Shown: positions 6,339-11,331 of the stretch, one piece after another
Layout: each line of letters starts with the position of its first letter
Numbering within the stretch: the stretch's first letter is position 1
DNA from: Bacteroidota bacterium
Lineage (GTDB): Bacteria; Bacteroidota; Bacteroidia; Flavobacteriales; Flavobacteriaceae
Direction: 5' to 3'
Length of the DNA stretch: 11,331 bases
Assembly: GCA_022560715.1 (NCBI GenBank)
Contig: JADFSQ010000025.1
Location: forward strand, 1-11,331
Program-made: the position numbers and the translations under genes
Notes under the pieces: model-generated
What the model saw: the letters and a program-made list of their open reading frames with translations, nothing else
Told to the model about the DNA's origin: nothing
The model's database searches: none

Positions 6339-7367
6339 ATGAAATCAAAAATATTAGTTACAGGAGGTCTTGGATTTATTGGTTCTCATACAGTTGTAGA
6401 ACTTCAAAATGAAGGTTTTGATGTCATTATTATTGATGATTTATCTAATTCTTCAGTAGATGTTTTAGGCGGAATAACATCAATCACAGGAATCACAGCA
6501 GTTTTTGAAAAATTGGATTTAAAGGATAAACCCAAAGTACAGGCATTTTTTAAAGCACATCAAGATATTCAAGGCGTTATTCATTTTGCAGCAAGTAAAG
6601 CCGTTGGCGAAAGTGTGGAAAAACCATTACTGTATTACGAAAACAATATCAACACCTTGGTTTATATACTTCAGGAATTACAAAAATTAAGAATAGCAAA
6701 TTTTATTTTTAGCTCCTCATGTACAGTATATGGTCAGGCAGATGAATTGCCGATTACTGAAAATGCACCAATAAAAAATGCCGAATCGCCTTATGGAAAT
6801 ACAAAACAAATTGGCGAAGAAATAATTAAGGATACCTGTAAGGTAACACCTCATCTTAAAGCTATTGCATTACGTTATTTTAATCCTATTGGAGCACATA
6901 AAAGTACTAAAATAGGAGAATTGCCTATTGGTGTACCGCAAAACCTTGTGCCTTTTATAACACAAACTGCTATTGGGATAAGAGAGCAACTTTCGGTTTT
7001 TGGTAACGATTATCCAACTTCGGATGGGACTTGTATTCGCGATTATATTCATGTGGTAGATTTAGCAAAAGCACATGTTGTGGCTTTACAGAGATTACTA
7101 AATAAATCAACTTATTCTAATTATGAAACCTTTAATATTGGAACTGGTAAAGGGAGTACAGTATTGGAAGTCATAAAGTCTTTTGAAAAAGTTTCAGGAC
7201 AAAAATTAAATTATAAAATTGCAGACCGAAGAGCAGGAGATATTGTTTCAGCTTATGCAGATACTACAAAAGCAAATACTGAATTAGGATGGAAAGCCAT
7301 ACTAACTTTAGATGATGCTATGCGTTCTGCCTGGAAATGGGAGCAACACATAAGAAAAAACAACTAA
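6339..7367 (+). CDS. galE: UDP-glucose 4-epimerase
   Basis: GalE interconverts UDP-glucose and UDP-galactose (often also the N-acetyl forms) using tightly bound NAD+, supplying galactose units to surface glycans and feeding the Leloir pathway. The 342-residue length is typical. It is an extended short-chain dehydrogenase with the NAD loop TGGLGFIGSH at 8-17, D33-D34 near the end of the second strand, HFAASKAVGES at 82-92, SSSCTVYG at 125-132, and the catalytic Y152-x3-K156 pair in PYGNTK. LRYFNPIGAH and the C-terminal DGTCIRDYIHVVDLA and FNIGTG segments are family hallmarks. The ATG at 6339 has no SD sequence, as usual here. It follows the aminotransferase on the same strand, separated by a 153-base repeat-bearing gap. 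Confidence 0.96.
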   Translation: MKSKILVTGGLGFIGSHTVVELQNEGFDVIIIDDLSNSSVDVLGGITSITGITAVFEKLDLKDKPKVQAFFKAHQDIQGVIHFAASKAVGESVEKPLLYYENNINTLVYILQELQKLRIANFIFSSSCTVYGQADELPITENAPIKNAESPYGNTKQIGEEIIKDTCKVTPHLKAIALRYFNPIGAHKSTKIGELPIGVPQNLVPFITQTAIGIREQLSVFGNDYPTSDGTCIRDYIHVVDLAKAHVVALQRLLNKSTYSNYETFNIGTGKGSTVLEVIKSFEKVSGQKLNYKIADRRAGDIVSAYADTTKANTELGWKAILTLDDAMRSAWKWEQHIRKNN

Positions 7368-7394
7368 ATATTATAAATTTCAATTATAGTCATT

Positions 7395-8669
7395 ATGAAA
7401 AAATTACTTTTTCTTTTAACAATACTGTTTTCTTTCAGTATTACTTCTCAAAACACCTATTTACATTGCGGAAAATTAATAGACACTAAAAATGGTAAAG
7501 TGCTTACAAATAAAACTGTTGTAGTTTCTGGTAAAACAATTTTATCTATTCTGGATGGTTATATAACGCCAGAAAATTCTAAAGATACTGTTATCGATTT
7601 GAAAGATAAAACCGTAATGCCTGGGCTTATTGATATGCACGTGCATTTAGAAAGTGAATTAAGTCCGAAATCGTATGTAGAACCTTTTATACTTAATGAA
7701 GCTGATATTGCCTTTAATTCTCAAAAACATGCGAAAAAAACTCTAATGGCAGGTTTTACTACTGTTAGAGATTTAGGGGGAAGTGGTGTTAATGTTTCGT
7801 TACGTAATGCCATTGCTCAAGAAAAAGTTGTTGGACCTCGAATTTTAACTGCCGAAAAAGCATTAGGAACAACAGGAGGACATGCTGACCCAACAAATGG
7901 GAGAAGTAAAGCATTAATGGGTGATCCAGGGCCAAAAGAAGGTGTTGTAAATAGTGTAGATGATGCCAGAAAAGCAGTGAGACAACGCTATAAAAATGGT
8001 GCAGATTGGATTAAAATCACAGCAACTGGTGGAGTGTTAAGCGTTGCCAAAAGCGGACAAAACCCACAATTTACTTTAGAAGAAATTAAAGCTATTTGCG
8101 AAACAGCAAAAGACTACGGAATGCAAGTTGCCGCTCATGCTCATGGCGATGAAGGTATGAGGCGTGCCATATTAGGAGGTGTTAAAACTATAGAACATGG
8201 TACTTTAATGAGTGCTGAAACTATGGAGTTAATGAAAGAGTATAATGTGTATTATGTGCCAACAATTACTGCTGGAAAATCTGTAGAAGCTAAGGCAAAA
8301 ATTAAAGGCTATTTTCCAGAGATAATTGTTCCTAAAGCATTAGCAATTGGGCCAAAAATTCAGGATACTTTCAGAAAAGCATATAGTAAAGGCGTACTTA
8401 TTGCATTCGGTACAGATGCTGGTGTTTTTAACCATGGACAAAACGGAAAAGAGTTTGGTTATATGGTTGAAGCCGGAATGCCAGCTATTGAAACTATACA
8501 AAGTGCTACAATTACGAATGCGAAAGTTTTAGAGTTGGATAATTTAGGGCAAATTGCTGTCGGATTTCTTGCCGATATTGTTGCTACAGACGAAGATCCA
8601 ACTCAAAACATTCACACGATGGAAACTATTGTTTTTGTAATGAAAGAAGGAAAAATTTATAAGCAATAA
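7395..8669 (+). CDS. Secreted metal-dependent amidohydrolase (imidazolonepropionase/prolidase-like)
   Basis: This 424-residue amidohydrolase-superfamily enzyme has a Sec signal peptide (MKKLLFLLTILFSFSITS, cleavage near residue 19), so it should act in the periplasm or outside the cell. The binuclear metal site is complete: H82 and H84 in DMHVH, a carbamylatable lysine K207 in DWIKITATGG, H248 in AAHAHG, H268 in IEHGT, and D341 in FGTDAG. GGHADPTNG and NHGQNGKEF are also typical of this group, which includes Xaa-Pro and Xaa-Arg/Lys dipeptidases (Sgx9260-like) and is usually annotated as imidazolonepropionase-like. Dipeptide or other amide hydrolysis is likely, but the substrate is not determined; it is not true HutI, which is cytoplasmic. 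It begins 27 bases after galE and is probably read on the same transcript. Confidence 0.88.
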   Translation: MKKLLFLLTILFSFSITSQNTYLHCGKLIDTKNGKVLTNKTVVVSGKTILSILDGYITPENSKDTVIDLKDKTVMPGLIDMHVHLESELSPKSYVEPFILNEADIAFNSQKHAKKTLMAGFTTVRDLGGSGVNVSLRNAIAQEKVVGPRILTAEKALGTTGGHADPTNGRSKALMGDPGPKEGVVNSVDDARKAVRQRYKNGADWIKITATGGVLSVAKSGQNPQFTLEEIKAICETAKDYGMQVAAHAHGDEGMRRAILGGVKTIEHGTLMSAETMELMKEYNVYYVPTITAGKSVEAKAKIKGYFPEIIVPKALAIGPKIQDTFRKAYSKGVLIAFGTDAGVFNHGQNGKEFGYMVEAGMPAIETIQSATITNAKVLELDNLGQIAVGFLADIVATDEDPTQNIHTMETIVFVMKEGKIYKQ

Positions 8670-8681
8670 TTACAAAAATAC

Positions 8682-8768
8682 ACCTACAAGGAATTCCTGC
8701 AAGGTTTTAACTTGTCCGCCGAAGATTTATCGAAAGAGGAAAACCCTGTAGGTATAAACCTTGCAGGA
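8682..8768. repeat. Palindromic repeat cluster with four related arms
   Basis: Four versions of one motif (CCTRCARGGTTTT and its reverse complement) are present. ACCTACAAGG (8682-8691) matches the complement of CCCTGTAGGT (8744-8753) with one mismatch. TCCTGCAAGGTTT (8695-8707) is perfectly complementary to AAACCTTGCAGGA (8756-8768). The pairing order is interleaved rather than nested. The cluster lies 12 bases after the amidohydrolase stop and may form its transcript end. No transposase is present. Confidence 0.65.
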
Positions 8769-8831
8769 TAAATGATTTTTTTCAATTTAACTCAATAATG
8801 AAACGGTAGAATTAGAAGACTTTTTCTATTT

Positions 8832-8963
8832 AACGGTTTGGCTATGCTTCTGTTGTGGACTTAAGTAGCTATTATTTTCCTCATTAAAATTATTTTCTTA
8901 AATTAGCAATAACTTAAATAATGCCCTAAACCACAATAGAGTATAGTCGTTGTTTGTACCGTT
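8832..8963. repeat. Imperfect palindromic element abutting the group II intron
   Basis: The left arm has AACGGT (8832-8837) then GGCTATGCTTCTGTTGTGG (8840-8858). The right arm has CCACAATAGAGTATAGTC (8931-8948) and finally ACCGTT (8958-8963), the exact complement of the left end. The 72-base centre has no reading frame. The element ends at the base before the intron. It resembles the intergenic palindromes with AAC...GTT ends common in Flavobacteriia, and is vaguely like an integron attC site, but no full R'/R'' core pair is present. Confidence 0.55.
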
Positions 8964-9720
8964 GTGTGTCCTGCGTTACTTGGGGATACAAGATAAGATT
9001 AAGTTCTTTGACATACAAGTAACAAAACTGTAATTGAGATGACAGGATATTTGTATTAGTCCGCCCACTAATATGATTATGGTCTATCGGCTGGGGTGTT
9101 CAGGCAAATCAGTCAAACCGCCTTATGGGGCTTACCTTTCACGGGTTGGTCTTGAGCGTTAAGGTCAAAGGCACTACCGCATTTGTATTGTGAGTAGAGA
9201 GCTATGGTAGGAGTAGAGGAGTTGAAAGAGATGAGATTGAACCTTTGTAGAAGTGTCGTAAACAACTTTAGTATTGTCAAAATCGAGGGATTGACGGTCT
9301 TGCGAGAAAAGTCTTGACGAGAGTAACCTGATTTATTGGTCAAGAGGCAATCGGCATATAGGAGGCAAGAACTTTACTTACTGCTCAATTACGGAACAGG
9401 AGAAACTTCTAATGTGATGTTAAGGAAGAACGGCATAACCCCGAATGGGCAAGCTTAAGAGTACCGATGCACATAAGGAGTGGCGGACTAACTCGTAGTA
9501 GCGAAAAGTATTAATAGATGTCTTTGGAAACTTAGATGTAGCGAAGGGGTTAGCATACGCTTATGGTAGGCGATTTTGCCAACTTATCATTGTTGTTAAG
9601 GAAGAGCTTGTGTACTACCAAACAATGAAAATTGTGCGTATGAAGAGCCGTATGATGGGAGACTATCACGTACGGTTCTGTGAGAGGTTTAGGGGTGAAA
9701 TTCCCCTTTACCTACTCGTC
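8964..9720 (+). mobile_element. ORF-less group II intron
   Basis: A complete group II ribozyme of about 757 bases lacking a reverse transcriptase gene. The 5' end is GTGTGTCC, fitting the GUGYG consensus. Exon pairing is visible: EBS2 AAACAAC (9260-9266) is perfectly complementary to IBS2 GTTGTTT (8949-8955), and EBS1 GACGGT (9293-9298) pairs with IBS1 ACCGTT (8958-8963) using five Watson-Crick pairs and one G-U. Domain IV is closed by CATACGC (9554-9560) with GCGTATG (9636-9642), has an inner TGGTAG/CTACCA stem, and is only about 90 bases long, so no ORF is encoded. Domains V and VI follow. It sits between two convergent genes and interrupts no protein. Splicing or movement would need a maturase supplied from elsewhere. 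The 3' end reads GTC rather than the usual AY, so that boundary may be off by a few bases. Confidence 0.88.
9645..9720 (+). ncRNA. Group II intron domains V and VI
   Basis: Domain V is 34 bases (9645-9678). It starts GAGCCGTA with the AGC catalytic triad, has a GAGA tetraloop on an upper GATGG/CTATC stem and a two-base bulge, and ends TACGGTTC. Domain VI (about 9682-9717) pairs GAG-AGGT with ACCT-CTC and GGGG with CCCC, leaving A9714 bulged as the expected lariat branch point. That is the seventh base from an intron end at 9720, the usual distance. Confidence 0.93.
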
Positions 9721-9743
9721 GTTTTATTTCCGTATTGTCGGTA

Positions 9744-9834
9744 GCGTTGGCGAAGGCATACTCTTTGACAAGTTTTGGCTCGTGTGGCTGGTATTTTGAG
9801 CGACTTGGCAATGTGTATGGCTTTATGCGTTGGC
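9744..9834. repeat. Imperfect palindrome flanked by 8-bp direct repeats, after hsdM
   Basis: GGCATACTCTTTGACAAGT (9755-9773) pairs with ACTTGGCAATGTGTATGGC (9803-9821), 15 of 19 positions, with an inner GCTC/GAGC stem (9778-9781, 9798-9801). The direct repeat GCGTTGGC stands on each side (9744-9751 and 9827-9834). The right repeat overlaps the last base of the hsdM stop codon. In the hsdM direction the hairpin could help end the transcript, though it has no U-tract. Confidence 0.55.
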
Positions 9835-11323
9835 TATTCATTCTCTCCGTTAATTGTTTCCATTATCTCTCTAAAACTATTCAGTCCAGATTCAATATTT
9901 TCTATGATTTCATTAGCTAAAATGTCGGGGTCTGGCAAGTTGTCTAAATCGGTCAAGCTTTTATCTCTTAACCAAAAGATGTCGAGGTTGGTTTTGTCTC
10001 TCGCTATTATTTCATCATAGGTGTATTTTCGCCATCTTCCTTCTTCATTTTCAGCACTCCAAGTTTCTTTTCTTTTGTTAATATTCTTTGGATTATAACA
10101 TTTCACAAAGTCTGCTAAATCCTCAAATCGCATTGGGTTTTTCTTTGGTGTGTGATGTACATTTGTTCTGTAATCATAAAACCATATTTCTTTGGTATGA
10201 GCTTCTTTACTTGCAGGTTTATTATTGAAAAACAAAACATTTGCTTTTACTCCTTGTGCATAAAATATACCTGTTGGCAATCTTAAAATAGTGTGTAACT
10301 CTGTCGTTTTCATTAACTGTTTTCTAACTTCTTCTCCTGCTCCACCTTCAAATAAAATATTATCAGGAAGTACGACAGCCGCTTCTCCTGTAATTTTTAA
10401 TTGGGTTTTTATGTGTTGTAAGAAGTTCAATTGCTTATTGGAAGTTGTTTCCCAAAAATCTTGACGATTGTAGCTCAAATCTTCTTTTACAATATCTCCC
10501 TTCTCATTAGTAAAAGTCATACTGCTTTTTTTACCGAAAGGAGGATTGGCAAGTACATAATCATATCTACTTCCATCATCTGAAACCAAAGCATCAGCAG
10601 GCGATAAAAAGCTTTCTCCATCTATTTCGCCAATGTTGTGCAATACATATTCATCAAACACAACCTACGCGTATTGGCTACAATCTCATTTCCGTGAAAG
10701 GTGTTGTTTTTTAAAAAAGATTTTTCTTCTCGGTCCAGTTTATTATTTCCTGCAATCCAATCGTAAGCTGCTAAAAAGAAACCACCTGTTCCACAAGCAG
10801 GGTCGGCAATGGTTTTCATCGGTTGGGGTTGAACACATTCTACCATAGCCCGAATCAATTGACGAGGGGTAAAGTATTGCCCTGCTCCGCTTTTTACGTC
10901 TTCTGCATTTTTTTCAAACAACCCTTCGTAAATGTCGCTTTTAATATCGGCCCCCATCACGAGCCAGTTTTCGCTGTCCATCATATCAATTACCTTCGCC
11001 AACATGGCTGGGTCTTGAATTTTATTTTGGCTTTTGGTAAATAGTTGCCCCAGTATTCCTTTTTGTGTACTTAACTCCCGCAGCAATGTAGCATAATGCA
11101 AATCTAACTCTGCACCTTTTAATGCGGTTAAGCTTTCCCAATTATATTCTTTAGGAATATACATTTTGCGGTTGTATGGCGGTTTGCTATATTCATCGGC
11201 CATTTTTAAAAACAGTAAATAGGTGAGTTGTTCTAAATAATCGCCATAACCTACACCTACATCACGTAGGGGATTACAGAAACTCCATACTTTACTAACT
11301 ATACTGGCTGTGTTGCTGCTCAT
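9834..11323 (-). pseudogene. hsdM: Type I restriction-modification N6-adenine methylase subunit, frameshifted
   Basis: HsdM is the SAM-dependent DNA adenine methyltransferase of type I systems and works as a complex with the specificity subunit HsdS. The first frame (10622-11323) gives the helical HsdM N-terminal domain and motif I: GAGQYFTPR at 147-153 and following, DPACGTGGF at 174-182, then FHGNEIVANTRRLCLMNMY ending at Y227. It then runs off into CTTLAK and stop. The second frame (9834-10661) continues with LHNIGEIDGESF, YDYVLANPPFG (motif IV, NPPF), LPDNILFEG and LRLPTGIF, to a normal C-terminus. One missing base in the AA at 10642-10643 (T on the coding strand) explains the break: adding it restores TAT-TTG-CAC and a 496-residue protein of usual length. 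No slippery run is present. The ATG at 11323 lies eight bases from the window edge. No hsdS follows downstream. Confidence 0.9.
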
Positions 11324-11331
11324 ATTTTCTC

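Noticed and set aside
8832..8963. Integron attC site
   Set aside because: ATTTAAC at 8828-8834 fits the left core pattern, but no GTTRRRY core appears at the right end and no integrase is present. The intron also lacks group IIC traits.
9113..9343. Open frame of 76 codons on the minus strand inside the intron
   Set aside because: It lies antisense within domain I of the ribozyme, has no protein-family features, and the RNA structure explains the conservation of the sequence.
9735..10020. Plus-strand frames near 9735-9920 and 9775-10020
   Set aside because: They are shadows of the hsdM 3' end and its downstream palindrome; the minus-strand frame encodes clear methylase sequence.
10642..10643. 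Programmed ribosomal frameshift in hsdM
   Set aside because: There is no slippery heptamer and no reason for the family to use recoding. A simple one-base loss fits better.
1..11331. CRISPR array or tRNA/rRNA genes
   Set aside because: No regularly spaced identical repeats and no structural RNA gene other than the group II intron could be found on either strand.

Overview
The window looks like chromosomal DNA from a marine-type Bacteroidetes, most likely a member of the Flavobacteriaceae. It is AT-rich, has almost no Shine-Dalgarno sites, uses the Flavobacteriia type of lipid A/Kdo and sugar-modification genes, and carries a relic of a type IX secretion sorting domain. No taxon can be named from this sequence alone.

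Layout. Bases 1-1188 are a worn accessory stretch. On the minus strand lies a T9SS C-terminal sorting-domain relic (18-152), then an orphan hairpin (293-325) and a small XRE repressor (408-632, minus). A perfect 18-bp palindrome separates the repressor from a divergent 54-residue membrane protein (718-882), and an unplaced short reading frame follows (890-1081). Bases 1189-2385 (minus) encode an NAD-dependent formate dehydrogenase. A gene-poor stretch of about 420 bases follows and ends in a strong plus-strand hairpin terminator. Next come two small minus-strand genes: a membrane-anchored basic protein and an acidic repeat lipoprotein.

Bases 3735-8669 are the stable core. waaA/kdtA (minus) is divergent from a PLP-dependent DegT-type sugar aminotransferase, followed by galE and a secreted metal-dependent amidohydrolase on the plus strand. 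The first three fit lipopolysaccharide or surface-polysaccharide synthesis. The amidohydrolase, 27 bases after galE, is probably cotranscribed but functionally separate.

Bases 8670-9833 hold no protein gene and are the most interesting part. A palindromic repeat cluster (8682-8768) is followed by a second imperfect palindrome (8832-8963). A 757-base ORF-less group II intron (about 8964-9720, plus strand) starts exactly at the end of that palindrome. The intron has a GUGUG 5' end, a textbook 34-nt domain V, a domain VI with a bulged branch A, a short domain IV lacking a reverse transcriptase, and EBS1/EBS2 sequences complementary to the 5' exon. After it comes another palindrome flanked by 8-bp direct repeats.

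Bases 9834-11323 (minus) are a type I restriction-modification methylase gene, hsdM, split by a one-base deletion into two overlapping frames. It is either a recent pseudogene or a sequencing error. No hsdS lies next to it inside the window.
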